Source: Deltaproteobacteria bacterium (GTDB taxonomy: Bacteria > Lernaellota > Lernaellaia > JACKCT01). From it: 64,000 nucleotides of DNA. The stretch covers positions 1 through 64,000 of the forward strand of contig JAOSJX010000002.1 of the NCBI GenBank assembly GCA_027493875.1. Reading direction: 5' to 3'. Shown here in pieces: positions 31,033-44,342 of this stretch. Below the pieces are notes generated by a model. It had not been told where the DNA came from and searched no databases. It was given only the letters and a program-made list of their open reading frames with translations. Each line of letters opens with the position of its first letter. Position 1 is the stretch's first letter. A program made the translations under genes and the position numbers.

Positions 31033-32282
31033 TCACGGCCGGCGCAGAGATCCGGCGAGGCGCAGAATGTCGCTGAGAACATGGGCGGGATCGGGTTTTC
31101 GCCCGGTGGCGCGAGGCCGGCCGTTGACCGTGCCGCGAAGCATGTCCGCGAAAATTTCCCGTTCCTTTTCGTTCCATCCGGCAAACAGGGGAAACTCCGC
31201 GAGAAAGCGTTCGTCGGAGGCGTGATGGCCGGCGGCCGACGCGCCGGCGCTTTGCGCCAGCGCCGCGCATTTAAGCAACGTGCGCGCCTTGTTACCGTCG
31301 AGCGCACGGCCCGGCCAACCCTCCGCCAACCGGTCGTAGATCCAGAGGGCTTTGTTCACGACTTCCTGCGCCTGAGGCAGGTCGGCGCCTTCCGCCTTCG
31401 CCCACGTCTCCATACCCCGGACGACGGCGCCGGCTCCCTTGTCCTCGCGCGGGAGGCCCCGCCTCCATACGGCCCAAACAGAGGACCGCCCGGTGGCCAG
31501 CCGGCGATATTCCGCGAGGCGTTCGCCGCGTTCCTTTCGAATGCGCGTGCGCCAGCGGAGTCCGGCTTTCTTGGTCCAAACGTCACCCGTCTCCGGAAGT
31601 CGCGCCCACAGAACGTCCAGATCGTGCGCGTCTCCGAGAAGATCCTGGGCGCGCTTCAGACCGTCGCTCCATTCGCGGTATCGCGCCGGAAGGAAGTTCT
31701 CCACGGTGTAACGAAAACGTTTGATCCCGATGCGCAACCGGTGATACGCCGCACGCGACCGGTTTTTTCATCGCCGCGCGATGCAGCGCGCGAGCCTCGT
31801 TATACCTCTCCAGCGCCAGCCACTCGAAGATCGGGCCGTCCACGTCGAAGCGTTCCACACGCCCGGTGAGCTTCTTCGCCAGCTTGTTCCAGGCGCCGGG
31901 AGAATTTCTCAAGCGGCTTCGACAAAGCGCGAATCTGCCGGCGTTCCTGCTTTTTCAATGTCGCCACAAGGGCTTCGCGGACCGCATCCTTGTCGTCCGC
32001 CAACCGCTCGGTCCACTCGATGAGGACCTGCGTATCGCGGAGTTCACCGGAAAGCCTGAAAAGTCGCCGCGCCTGAGCGTCAAAATCGTTCCACGCGTTG
32101 TGGGGATCGACGCGGCGCATGCCGCGCGCGAGGGAGCGGCAGCGGCGCAAGGACACGCGGAGATCGTGGACCGTTTCCGCATCCGCGCCCGCGCAGGCCC
32201 GCGCGTGGAGATCCACGACACGGCGCGTCCACGCGGCGAAGCCCACGCCGCCGATCTTATTTTTTAATGTTGGTGTCATCAC
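31033..32282 (-). CDS. CHAD-domain protein (frameshift near 31770)
   Basis: AETVHDLRVSLRRCRSLARGM and MRIGIKRFRYTVENFLPA...LKRAQDLLGDAHDLDVLW. Confidence 0.85.
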
Positions 32283-32335
32283 GCGTGCCGGATCTGCTTA
32301 GGCCGAAGCACGCCGTCATGTCAAATGACGCCGAT

Positions 32336-33258
32336 TTACGACGGGCAGGCGTCTTCGAGCAAATCGAGGCCGACCGTTTCGGCAAACTCGGAACATTCCG
32401 GAATTTCAGGGATTTCCAGATCGGCTTCGGCCTCGATGACCAACTCGAATTTCTTCAGCGTCAGATGCCAGCCGAGCAGCTCGCTCGGTTCGGGGCAACT
32501 GCTGAAACTGTTCGTCGCCAGCACTTCCAGAATGCACAGGCCGAACTCCTGGATGGCGCCCGGAATATCCGCGCCATGCCCGGTGTCGGCCATGCGATAG
32601 GGCGACTGGTAGCCGACGCCGATGGAGGTGAGGTCGTTGAGCGCGGTGACGAGGTGGTCGACGTTCTCGATGGACAGCGCGATGTTCTCACCCGGCTCGA
32701 CGATGAACTGGCCGTTTTCGACTCGGTCGTCCTCAAAGGGAATCGTCACCGAATCGTCCCAATCCTCCGCCGCCTCGCCCTCTCCGAGGAAAAGTTTGAA
32801 CTCCGTCGGCACGGCGACATAGCTCTCGGTTTCGTTTTCGATTTCAAAGTTGACGCCGACGCGCGTCACCTCGACAAACTCGTTGAAGGTATCCGCGATC
32901 TGATCCTGCACGGCCACCGACAGGACGCCGGGCTGGAGGAATTTCCAGCGACGCTTCCTTGAGCACGTCCTCGATTTTTTCCGAGCGCCTTTTCCACGTC
33001 GTCCTCGTCAAAGGGATTGAGAAAGCCCAGTTCGTCGTCCACGTAGTCATAGGCGTCCTCCGCGAGCCCTTCCAACGTGATGTCGGTCGGGAAAATCGGG
33101 AGATCGAAAGGCAGCAGCGGCAACGTCACGGCGCCCGTGAGCTTACCGTCATCGAAATTGACGCCGTCGCCCTCGCCACAGGAAACGACCACAGCCAAGG
33201 AGGCCGACACCAGAAGCACCGCCAAGAGGCCGAGGGCACCGTTTTTCGTCAAACGCAT
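32336..33258 (-). CDS. Hypothetical lipoprotein (frameshift near 32950)
   Basis: ASLAVVVSCGEGDGVNFD lipobox; ORFs 32866..33258 and 32336..32917. Confidence 0.55.
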
Positions 33259-33291
33259 GAATATCCTCCAACCGGGGAAACAATGGCGATC

Positions 33292-33318
33292 CCTCCCCGG
33301 GGAAGGTCCCCGGGGAGG
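33292..33318. terminator. Perfect intergenic palindrome, possible terminator
   Basis: CCTCCCCGGGG-AAGGT-CCCCGGGGAGG; no clear U-tract. Confidence 0.35.
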
Positions 33319-33343
33319 TCGATGGCGGGATTATAGCTTCTTT

Positions 33344-35110
33344 TTACTTGATGATGAACTCGACGCGCCGGTTCTTCTGCCGGCCGTCCGGCGTGTCGTT
33401 ATCGGCGACCGGCTTGGATTCGCCGTAGCCGACCGCATTCAATTTGGCCGCGTCCAGTCCCTTCCCGATCAGGTACATCCGTACCGATGCCGCGCGGCGC
33501 TCGGAAAGCTTCTGGTTGTACGCGTCGGCGCCGACGTTGTCGGTGTGCCCTTCGACGACGACCTGCTCATATTCGCAGACCTGATTGATCTGCTCGATCA
33601 CGTTGTCCAGCGTCGCGAACGACTTCGGCAGGATCCTGTCCGGACGCGGTCGCGAAGTAAATTTCATCAAGCTTTTCGATCTTTTTGTAGAGGGCGAAAT
33701 CGACGGTGGCCGTTTCCCCCTTCTTGACGTCGATCGTTCCTTCGACCGGGCCGTAGCCGTCCGACTCGACGGTGACCGTGTAGGTTCCCGGTTCGAACTC
33801 CTGATCGGCCTTGCCTCCGGTGACGACGACTTTCTTGCCGTCGGCGAAGACGATCGTGGCATCCAACGGCTGATCGGTGCACTTGTCGCGCACCGCGACC
33901 TGGAAGGCCGTCTTGAGAATCTTGTTCAGGACGATGTCGATCGTGACCGCGCCGTTCCACGGAAGCTTCGCGTAGCCCGATCCCGGCGTATAGCCGTCCT
34001 TCGCGGCGTCGACCTTGTATTGACCTTCGTCAAGGGACGTCGTCCACAAGCCGTCGGAATCGGCCTTCTGGTAAAACGCTCCGGGGCCGGTGACCTCGAG
34101 GCCGGCGGCCAGCGGCTCGCCGTCCTGGTCGAACGTGGCGGACCGTGAGGACGCCGGGGGTGCTTTTCGGGACGGCGATAGTAGTAGTCGACGCCGCCGA
34201 GCAGGCGATAATTCGGCGCGCCGATGCCGCCGTTGACGCCCGGTCCGCCGCCGCCGACCAGCCGCGGCCCGCGTTTTCCAAACTGGTACCGCAGCGTCCC
34301 GGTCAGCTCCCGCGGCGACGTTTTCAGGCGGTCCGCGTCGTCGACATCGTAAACGCGCCCCCAGTATTCGAGACCGATGCCGAACCCGGAATCCCACGTT
34401 TTGGCAATACCGGCGCCGAACGTCGCGGCGTCGCCGATCTCCACACCCAGCAATTCATTCGGATCCTGGCGATAGAGATAGCCGCCGTTGAGACAGATGT
34501 CGAAGATGCCGAAATCGTGTTCAAGCGCCAACGTGCCGCCGCCGGTCGTCCGGCCCTCACCGACGAACAATTCGTCGTCGCCGGTCGGGAAAATAACGTA
34601 GGGAATCAGCGCCACGCCGATCCAGTGCTTGTCCTGGCGCAACGCGCGGAGTTTGGCCTTGGCCATGATGTCGCCGAGGACGACGTCCGATTCCTGGTAG
34701 TCGTCAACGGCCGCCGTCGTGGTGAACTGCTGGTCGGCGGTCGTAATATCGACGCCGGAGAGCTCCCGATACCGCATATAGTGGAGCGGGACGTGGCCGC
34801 CGATGCTGAGCCACGACCAGAGACCGAACGACAGGCCGGCATGGCCGGTATGCAGCTCACTGATGAAGTCGAAAAGAGGTTCGGTGTCGTCCTCTTTCTC
34901 GTAGTACGAGAACAGACTGTTGGCGTAATCGTAATAGAGCGAGATGCCGAAGCTTACGGCTTCAAGCGTGTCGGCGTCGTCCATGGCGATGAAATCGCCG
35001 CCGAAGATGCTCGGCCGGAACTGCTGCAAATTGATGCTGTCCTCGGCCCAAACGAGGGTCGGGACGGCCGCGAGCACGAAAATGAGTGCAATTATCCAAC
35101 GGAATTTCAT
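33344..35110 (-). CDS. OmpA-family outer-membrane protein with PEGA-like repeats (frameshifts near 33650 and 34130)
   Basis: MKFRWIIALIFVLAAVPTLVWAED; VVVEGHTDNVGADAYNQKLSERRAASVRMYLIGKGLDAAKLNAVGYGESKPV; PGTYTVTVESDGYGPVEGTIDVKKGET. Confidence 0.85.
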
Positions 35111-35199
35111 TGGTAAGGCCTCCGATTTGTTCGATGGGTTCAAACTAAGCGGGGCAAAATTTGAAGTCAAATATTTTTTTGTTAGATTCGTTACTGTTT

Positions 35200-36071
35200 T
35201 TGGATTCGACTGGACGTCAGTGCGAAAATCCGCCCTTTGCCAAACGGCAAACACATCCATCGCGGTGTTAATGGTCCAATGGACGACCATGCCGTACCAG
35301 AACGATCCGGCGCGAAGCGCGAAGACACAAAGCAACTCCGCGACGAAGATGGCGCCGAGCGCCTCCGGAAGCGGCTTCGAGGAATGGAGGATGACAAAGG
35401 GGATCATTGGAACAAAGACGGCGATGCTCCCGAGGTACCGGTAGAGCGAAAAGAGCATGTACGAACGGAAATAGAACTCCCAGCCGATAAAATAAGAGGA
35501 ACGACACACCCTCCCAAACGAGAAAAGCCTCGAGCGATCGTGTCGAACCGTGAGACAAGGGATATTTGTTGACGAAGGCGTCCGTAAAACTCACGGCGAA
35601 CGTCACGGGAATCATCACGCCGAGAAACAAAGCGGACCACCGCAAGCCGAAACGCCAGTCGCCGAGACCAAGGCCGAGTTCTCTCGGCTTACTTTTGTCG
35701 ACGAAACGCGCAATCAAAAACGCGATGACAAACAGCAAGATAAAGGTACCGATATACATCCACGCCCGCTGTCCCAAGCCGAAAAATTCGTGGTCGAAGT
35801 CGTACAACGGGCGAATCGTTTTCCGGTAAAAGCTCTTCTTGGTGCAAAAGAATTTGTAAAAAAGAATGAGGGCGGCGCCGGTAAGAAAAATACGCATGGC
35901 CGGCCAGGGCATGCCCTTCAGGAAGGCCAGCATGTCTTCGAGATCACGCCATAACGTCCCCAAAACGCCCGAGCGACCGGGGCCCGCTCGCCGGATCGGG
36001 CCGGGTGGCGGCGCATTGATCAGCACGTTGGCGTCGACCTGGATAAACGAATTTCTTTTCGGCTCTTCCAT
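35200..36071 (-). CDS. CPBP-family intramembrane protease-like membrane protein (frameshift near 35510)
   Basis: ORFs 35268..36071 and 33926..35509; WEFYFRSYML, PFVILHSSKPLPEALGAIF, YGMVVHWTINTAMDV. Confidence 0.65.
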
Positions 36072-36128
36072 GGACGGCGATACCTGTAAAGTAAGGCGGT
36101 CCCCGTTTGGCGTGATTTAGGGGTGAAG

Positions 36129-37664
36129 TCAAGGATGGGATGAAGGAACGAGATTGTTGTCGATTAACGCCCGCGCCATCGCCTCGCCGGCGATCCGGTG
36201 GCCGGTCTCGTTGTAGTGATCGTCCGCAAGGATGACCGTGACCTCGTCCCGCCCCTCGCGTTGAAAGTCCGGGAGAAGGGAAACGATGGGAAAATCAACG
36301 CTCCGCTCGCGCCGTTTAAAAAACTCGAAAATTTCGAAGAGAAAAGTGTCGTTTGTCGGTATCTGCCCCCGTAGGCGTTGACGTGTGTTACGGGGCATCC
36401 CATTTCCTTGTTGTAGTGCTGGCAGCGCGGCAGAATGAACAGGGCGTATCCGGCCCCCATGCGTTTCGCGGTGGCGGCCGCGCGTTTGACGTTCCGCCAC
36501 GTGACGTCGAGATAGCGTTCCGATTCGTCCAGAGGTTGCTGCATAAAGAAATAAAAGGAGGCAGATCACGCGGCGGCGGCGACGGCGGGCCGATTCCGGA
36601 GCCGTCGGGTTCGTCCAGACCTTCGGGCCGCTTGCCGGCGATGCCGACGCGCGGCAGGTTCTCGCCCGCCCCTCCGGGCGTGGGGAGTAGTTTCTCTTCG
36701 CGGTCGAGGCTTTCGACGAGATATCGTGGAAAGTCCTTGATGCCGAGCAAACTGCTGAAGACGACGTTCATCGCCCGAAAAATCGAGACGGATTGACCGG
36801 CCATCGGGCCGGCGCCGTCCGTGCGGCGGTCGACGAAGAGGTCGTCCCACGGATCGGTCATGTCGAAGGACTGGACCACCAGATCCGGTTTATACTTCGC
36901 GCCGATTTCCTCCAGGAGGGAGGCCTGGACCGATGGGCCTGTATCGATCCGTCCGAAATTGGCGACGACGATCCCGGCGTCGGGCAACGCGGCCTGAAGC
37001 GCGCGTTCCATGACAAAGGGGAAAGCATCCCGGCGGTCTTTCAGCTTGTCGCCCCACGCGAAGGAGTCGCCCAGGAAAATAATGTTGAAATCCTCCTCGC
37101 GGTATTCCGACGCGAGGCGGTAAGGGCTGCACCCCGTCCTCATTCGTTTCACCGGCCGACTGCAAGGGTTTATGGCTGATATCCACAGGAATCGTTTCGG
37201 CCACGTGGCTTGAGCATCACGGTCGGCCCGACAAGATGAAGCCCAAACAGGGCGATCGTCGTGGCGCCCGCGATTGTTAAGATACGGCGCCAATAGATGG
37301 CGTAACGAACAACCATGAGAGGAAGAACCAGCGGCAACCACACCGCCGCCACCTGGGCGACGTGGCGAAAGAAGATCCGCGGCGCATCGTGCGTCGCCCC
37401 GGCGAGGGCCAGCGCGCCAACGAACGACAGAACGGCGACGAGGCCGTAGTGCCGCCAGATCGGATGGGACCCCACTCGGACGCCGCGGCGCCGAAGGATC
37501 GACGGCGCCGCGAGCAACAGCGCGATGACCATCCACACGACCGCGCCGCGCAGATAATCCTGCGCCAACCCGGCGCGGTTCTTGAAAATCGCGAGCGCGA
37601 TGCCGGACGCCGCCGTCCACGACGCGAGCGCCAGCCTCGCCGGGTCCACCCATAGCAGCCGCAT
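36129..37664 (-). CDS. Membrane-anchored SGNH-hydrolase-like protein (frameshifted)
   Basis: IIFLGDSFAWGDKLKDRRDAFPFVME; VTVILADDHYNETGHRIAGEAMARAL; N-terminal hydrophobic helices. Confidence 0.6.
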
Positions 37665-37769
37665 CGTCTCGTTCCTGCTCCGCCGGGCCAGTCGTTTTCG
37701 GTTAAGAAGCTATCCCTGGTGTAATTAAGTTATCATGGCCGTTCCCGAGAGCGGCTTCAAGATCCCGCC

Positions 37770-39392
37770 GCACCGGGCACGCGCCGCGCCAACACTTCGA
37801 TCCGAATGGTCCCGTCATCCATGACGTTGAGCGAGCGAAAGAGGCTTGTGACGTCGCGGCCGCGGATGCTGATCGCCGACGATTTGCCGTCCACCAAATC
37901 GTAGTCGGGCGGGCATTGGGCTTTTATGTGTTTCGGAAAGATCCGGCGATTAAAGTCCCACTGAACGCTCTTGTCGTACAACGTCATCAGCACAATAAAA
38001 TCCACGGTTTCGGGATCGAGGGAGGGTATTGCCGGGTCGATGGACGGGTCCACCGGGTGTCGATGCCCAATTCGCGGTCGAGAAAGTATTCGCCGGCGGA
38101 CGCGAGGCAATCAGACCAAAGCACGCGGCAAACCTTGTGGCTGCGCCCGCAATGATCCGTCAACGGCGCGAGGCCGCCTCGTATCTCCTCGCGGGAGATC
38201 GGTCGAATCCCCGTGGCCAGCATTCCGGCCGTGCCTCGCGTCAGCGCCAGAACGAGCAGGAGAAGGGCGATGGCCGCCCGCCATCCCGTCCACTTCAACA
38301 CGAGCGTCAGGGCCGCCACGCCGGCCACGAGGAGAATCGGCAAGACGTAGTCGATCTGCTTGCCCGGAAAACCGCAAAGAAAAACGAGCGGCACGACGAC
38401 CGACACAATCGCGGTGAGCCAGAGGACGGAGAGGCGCATTTGTTTACGCAGCGCCACGTAAGCCGGCACGGCAAGGAGAAAAGGCCAACCATGCGTCAAA
38501 ATAAACTTAAGGTAGAGGGCGGCGGACTCGATCGTGGTCAACCACCAGGCCGGCGTTTCCAGGATGTGCGTTCCGCCGGGTTCGTGCGGGCGCCGACGCC
38601 GGCGGCTTCCTTCGCGAAAAGGCCGATGACGCGGTCCTGAAAATAGTACGGCGCGGCCATCACCAGCGCCGGCACCATCACTTGGGCCGCCCGGATCAGC
38701 AACAGCGGAATCCGCACGTCGGCGCGGCGCACGCGCAACACAAAGACCAAGGCCGCCGCGGGAAGAACGTAGAGGACGTAGAGGTAATACGTCAGCAGTC
38801 CGAATCCGACGGACAATCCGAACATCACCGTGGGCACGGCGCGGACGAAGGTACCGACGTGCGTGAGGATGCCGAGGGACAGCGCGACGGCCGCCGCGGT
38901 CGGATAGGCGACGCGAAAGTCCCCGGCGGCCTGCGTCACCGGCGCCAGTAACGCGACGGCCGCCACGACAGTCATCGCCCGGGCTCGCGGCAGTTCGCGC
39001 CGCGCCATGAGATAGATGCCGACGAATTGCGCCAGAATGTACGGGGAAAACGTAGGCGATGGTCGACAGGTAACTTCCGAAAGACGGAACAAGCCGGCGG
39101 GCGAGGACGGCAAAAACGTAAGGCGCCGGGGATAGGGGACCCGGCTGTTGATGAAAATGTGCATCGTCTCCCAAAATCCGGCGTCGTCGGGGCGCTGAGA
39201 AAACTCACGGTCGATGGCCGAGAGGACCTGGAGATGACGAAACACATCCTTGCCGTCCGGGAAAGAACCGACCCGCGCGCGGTAAAGCACGCCGACAAAA
39301 TAGGCGTCGGCGAGGGCGAAAAGAATCAGGATCGAAACGATGGCCGTTCGCGCGGTGAGCCGTTCTTTGTCCGACTTTGGCAGCGGTGGCAT
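37770..39392 (-). CDS. Polytopic membrane protein, glycosyltransferase-like (frameshifted)
   Basis: ORFs 38538..39392, 37987..39174, 37757..38110; many hydrophobic segments. Confidence 0.45.
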
Positions 39393-39537
39393 GAAGAAAT
39401 ACGTTTATAGCGCCCACCGCCAGGAGACAAGCTCTCCAATGCCTTACAGCCGCCGCGCGCCGTTCCGGCTTTTCATTTCACGGCGTACCGGGTAATTTCT
39501 TGACGAATCAACACCGCCCCGAAGCGAGGTCGACCCG

Positions 39538-40155
39538 ATGAGCTTGGAGACGACGGCCTCGGCGAACGCCGCGCCGCGTTCCGAACCGACGCTGCCGCAG
39601 ATCTTCGCGACGCTGCGAAAAAAAGAGCTGTGGGGCAATTTGCTCGTGCATGTTTTCATATTGATTCCCGCGGCCGTGGCGATGGCGTTTATGGGACGGT
39701 CGCTCGACCGCCAGTGGGGCTGGGAACCGATCGCCGCGCCGCCGTGGAACGTGGCGATCGGCATCGCGTGCTTTACGGCCGGCGGCTTTCTGGTCTGGTA
39801 CGCGTACGGCTATCTGCACATCATGGCCGGCGGCGGGAAGCCCCGGATCGCACATGGGATACACGAAAAACCTCGTGACGACGGGTATCTATTCGTGGAT
39901 TCGCCATCCTTCCGTGATCGGCAAACTGATCGGCGTGATCGGGCTCGGCGTGCTCCTGCAAACGCCGGGGTTTCTCGTCGCGATCGTGCCGATGCTTCTC
40001 GTCTATTCTTACGTGACGAACGTGCATGTTCAGGAGCGTTACTGCGTTCGGAATTTCGGGGGAAGCTTACTTGCGTTACCGCGACGAGGTGCCGATGTTC
40101 GTGCCGCGTTGGCGCCGTGTGAGGCGGTTTTTCCGGGAGCGGTTCACGGCGTGAA
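39538..40155 (+). CDS. Isoprenylcysteine carboxyl methyltransferase-family membrane protein (frameshifted)
   Basis: LVTTGIYSWIRHPSVIGKLIGVIGLGVLL...VQERYCVRNFGG. Confidence 0.7.
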
Positions 40156-40265
40156 GGAATTTTGGCTCTATATGGCGGGGCTGGGGTTCATGGTCGCGCT
40201 CGTCGCGTTTTTCGTTTACGTCGTCAGCCCCAGCTGCGGATAGAAGGAACGGGCACCGGGCCGTG

Positions 40266-41736
40266 ATGTCCTCCCCTTCCCTTCCTCGATCACCCGAAAT
40301 TCGGACGGCTCTTATTTTGTGCGTCGTTCTCGCGGCGGCGGCGCGGTTCGCGGCGCTCGCGTGGCTTCCCAACGTGGAATCCTCCGAAGCCGAGGCCTAT
40401 AGCAAGCTGCATCTATTTCTCCAGTGGATCGAATCGCCGCTCTTGTATCCCGATACGAATTTCGCGCCGCTTCACATGCCGCTGCTTTGGCTGCCGTGGA
40501 AAATCACGGGCGAGCTTGTCACGGCGAATCGCGTCCTCGGCGCGTTGATGTCGGTTGCGTTGATCGTCCCTTTCGCCGCGTTCATCCGGCGCACGCAATC
40601 CGACGAAACGGCCGCGGCCGCGGCGGGGCTCCTTATTTTTGCGCGCTGCCGATACTGGTCGGCGTCGTCACCCTGTCCGAGGGCCGTATCTTCTGGGGTT
40701 CGCGTTGACGCTGTGGGCCTTTTCGCGACTTTCCGATCCGCAAGAGCCGCTCGGCCGTGGGTTGGCGGTTTTCGGCGTCTGCGCGGCCGCGGCGATGGCG
40801 CTGCGTTTCGAGGCGTGGATGTTTCTTCCCGTGTGGCCGATCGCCCTGTGGCATAGGCGCGGCCCGCGCGCCGGTCTTCTGACCGCCGCCGTCCTGACGC
40901 CCTTCCCAATTTTGCACATGGTGGAGTCCGGCTACCGCGCCGGCCATCCGCTGCGTTTTCTGGTTCAGGCGCAGCATGTCGCGATCGCGCAGAAGGCGCC
41001 GCGCCGCTCGCCCACCGCGCGACGGGTTGGTTTCTGACCTTTATCGACGTGCTTGGGCTCCCGCTGTTTGCTTTTGCCGTCGTCGGGGGTGATCTTCGCG
41101 CTTGTTACCGGCCGCGGGCGTTTTGCGGCCGTGCTTTTTCTCTGGCACTTCGCCATCTCCGAGACGCAGGCGATCCGCGGCACGCAGGCGCCGCAACTGC
41201 ACCGGTACGCCTCGTTGATGGTGTTGTTCCTGCTGCCCGGCGCGGCGCAGATGGTGGCCGAGGCGGCCCGGCGCGCGCGTTGGACGCGGCGCCGCGCCGT
41301 GATTTCCGCGGCGGTGATGGGGATGATTTTGTCGGCGATCTCCCTGCCATATTTGGGGCGTGTTAAGGAGCAAAGTCTGTGGCAAACCGACGGGCTGGCG
41401 GCCGCGCGGGCCCTACGTGGTGCGTTGCGGCCGAGTGACCGGGTCGTCCTCGGCGGCGAGTTGCACCCGGCAATCGTCGTGGAAAGCGGCGGGCGGCGCG
41501 GACAGTTTTATCAGTTCGGCCCGCTCAACCCGAACGGCTCCGAAGCCGACCTGGAGACGATGGTGGCAGAGTACCAACCGGCTTACGTGGTGGCCTACGC
41601 GTACGATTCCGGATTTGCGGCGCTGGAACTCGAAGACAAGGGTTGCCGCGAACTTTCGATCGCCGGGGCGGATTACCAACCGGCGAACCACCACGGGTTA
41701 TGGTGCCTTTTGAGGCGCGTTTCGCCGCCGTCCTAA
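40266..41736 (+). CDS. Polytopic glycosyltransferase-like membrane protein (ArnT/GT39-like topology; frameshifted)
   Basis: VESSEAEAYSKLHLFLQWIESPLLYPDTNFAPLHMPLLWLPWKITGE; multiple TM segments. Confidence 0.5.
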
Positions 41737-41754
41737 GGATGGTAGAGTACGCGC

Positions 41755-42822
41755 ATGCCGTTATCCCCCGACGCAACCCCCAGGCTTGTGTCCCTCGGGA
41801 CCGCCAATCCGCCGGACCGTTACACGCAGGAGGAGATCCTTGCGCTCTTTCGGTGCGAGGACCCGAAGATCCGCGGCTTTTTTTTCGAACAGTCACATCC
41901 GGTCGCGGCATCTCGTGTTGCCGCCGATGGAGGACGACGGATCGGTTCCCGACGAGAACGGCACGGCCCTCCTGAAAAAACATCTCGACACGTCGCTTCG
42001 CATCGGCCGTGAAGCGGTCGAGGCGTGCCTTTCGCCGATCGGGCTCCGGCCGGAGCACCTCGACGCGCTGGTGACCGTAACCAGCACGGGCATGCTCTGC
42101 CCGTCGCTCTCCTCGCATCTCGGCCGCGCGATGGGTTTTCGCCGCAACCTTCAACGTGCGGATATCGTCGGGATGGGATGCAACGCGGGCGTGAACGGGC
42201 TGGCAACGGCGGCGCGCTTCGCGGCGGCGCATCCCGGCACGCGGTCGATGCTGCTCGCGTGCGAAATCTGCTCCGCGGCATACGTCCAGGAAATGGACCC
42301 GGTGACGGCGGTCGTCAATTCGCTTTTCGGCGACGGCGCGGTGGCCGCGCTCGTCGTTTCCGGCCCCGATCCCGGGCCCGACGCGGGGCCGAAGCTCCTC
42401 GACTTTGAAGCCTACCTATTGCACGAAGCCGCGGCGGAGATGCGCTTCGATTTCGTCGACGGTAAATTCTCGTTCTATCTCCGGGCGCGACGTGCCGTAC
42501 GCCATCGGCGAGCACGTCGGCCGACCGGTCGGCGCCCTGCTTTCGCGCCACGGATTGCGCAAACGGGACATCACCGCATTGGATCGTGCATTCCGGCGGC
42601 AAGAAGGTGATCGACGCGGTGAAATACAATCTCGGGCTGACGAGTTACGACGTGCGTCACACGGAATCGATTTTGCGCAATTACGGGAATCTTTCGTCCG
42701 CGTCGTTCCTGTTCTCGCTCCAGGAACTCGGCCGCGAGAAGATCGCACGGGAGGGCGAATACGGGCTGGCGATCGCGATGGGTCCCGGCGTGTCGATCGA
42801 AACGGCGTTGTTTCAATGGTAG
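41755..42822 (+). CDS. dpgA: Type III polyketide synthase, DpgA-like (frameshifts near 41895, 42485, 42585)
   Basis: LGTANPPDRYTQEEILALF; Cys motif VGMGCNAGVNGLATAA; His motif IVHSGGKKVIDAVKYNLGL; Asn motif NYGNLSSASFLFSLQEL; GPGVSIETALFQW. Confidence 0.75.
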
Positions 42823-42852
42823 GCGATTCCATGAAATTCGGAAACGATCCGC

Positions 42853-43585
42853 GTGGATGTTCAGGACGGACTCGTCCGGCTGACGCTCGCCGGCGAAACC
42901 ATTACCGTTCGCATGATCGAGGAATTACAATCGGTAGGCCATTGGATCGAAGACGAATCAGGCGCGCGAGCGGTGATACTACGCGGCGCCGGTCCGTCGT
43001 TTTGCCGGGGCATCGACTTTTCGGATTTCCCCATCGGCGAGAAGCCGAATGTGTACAGTTTTTCAGGAAATGGGAAAAAGCGCTTCGCGCGTTCGAACGG
43101 CTCCCCCATGGTCACGATCGCGGCGATCGACGGTGAATGCCGGGGCGGCGGCGTGGCATCTCGCGCTTGTTTGCGACGCGCGCGTCGCGACGTCACGCTC
43201 TTTTTTTCATCTGCATGAGGTGCCGGACGGTTTCCTCCCGGGCATGGCCACCTTCCGCCTCGCGAAATTCATCGGTCTCGGCCGCGCCCGCCGCATGGCG
43301 TTAAGCGGCCGGCGCGTGGATGCCGCGGAAGCCGAGCGCATCGGGTTGGTCGACCGCATTTGCGCCGATGACGCCTTGGATCAGACGGTGCGGGAAGCGC
43401 TCGACGAGTTTCGCGCCATGCCGCCGGACGCGGTGGAGCTCGCCAAGCGCCTGCTCAACGAATCGTTCGCGGCGAGCTACGAAGATTTCGTCGGCGGTTT
43501 CCTTGCGGCGCAACACCGCGCCGTCCAAACCGACACGTTCGCGGCGCAACTCGGCAAGACGAATCCGTCCAAGTCGAAGGATTAA
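42853..43585 (+). CDS. Enoyl-CoA hydratase/isomerase-family protein, DpgB/DpgD-like (frameshifted)
   Basis: ARAVILRGAGPSFCRGIDFSDF; AWHLALVCDARVATSRSFFHLHEVPDGFLPG; RMALSGRRVDAAEAERIGLVDRI. Confidence 0.75.
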
Positions 43586-43590
43586 AAGCG

Positions 43591-44342
43591 GTGGCCCTCG
43601 AGCAGCCCGGGCTCTCCCGTTTCCCATCGACGCCGCGGTTCTCCAGCGCATTCGCCCGATGCGCTCGGACGACGTGGCCGCGGTCGCGTCGCTTCACGCG
43701 CGTTACATCCGTCAGGGACTCTGGGCGCATCTCGGCGAGACGTTTCTTCGCACGATTTACGGGACGCTCCTGCGTCACCAGAGTTTTTTAGGTTACGTTT
43801 ACGTCGATGGCGATTCCGTCCTCGGATTCATCGCCGGCAGCACGGACGCCCCGGCGATGATGCGCGATATCTTTCGCCGGTATCCCGTCCGTTTTATAAC
43901 CGCCGCGGCGCTGGGTCTCCTGCGCCGTCCGTCGCTCATCGGCCCGATCCTGCAAACATTTCGTTATTTCGACCGCAGCGGCATCGCCGGCCTCGGGGAT
44001 GTCCGGGCCGAATCTCTTTTCTGCTGCTTCGAGCCGGAGTTGCGCGGCAAGCGGATTTCCGGCTTGATCAACAAAATCCTCTTCGACGAATTGGCGCGGC
44101 GCGGGCACCGCTACGTGAAGATCACGACGCGCGACGACAACGAGGGGGCCATCCGGCAATTGACGTCGTGGGGATTCGAGCGTCTTGGCACGTTCTCCTT
44201 TTACGGGCGTCCGATGATCGCCTGGCGGCTCGATCTCGTCTCTCTTCAGAGCGCGTGGAACGTTTCCCTTCCTCGTCTTCATGAGATATTCGTAAGCCAA
44301 GCGGTCGCCCCGGTGATCAACTTCCGGACGCCACGCGTCTGA
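43591..44342 (+). CDS. GNAT-family N-acetyltransferase
   Basis: IRPMRSDDVAAVASLHARYIRQGLWAHLG...FCCFEPELRGKRISGLINKILFDELARRGHRYVKITTRDDNEGAIRQLTSWGFERLG. Confidence 0.75.
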
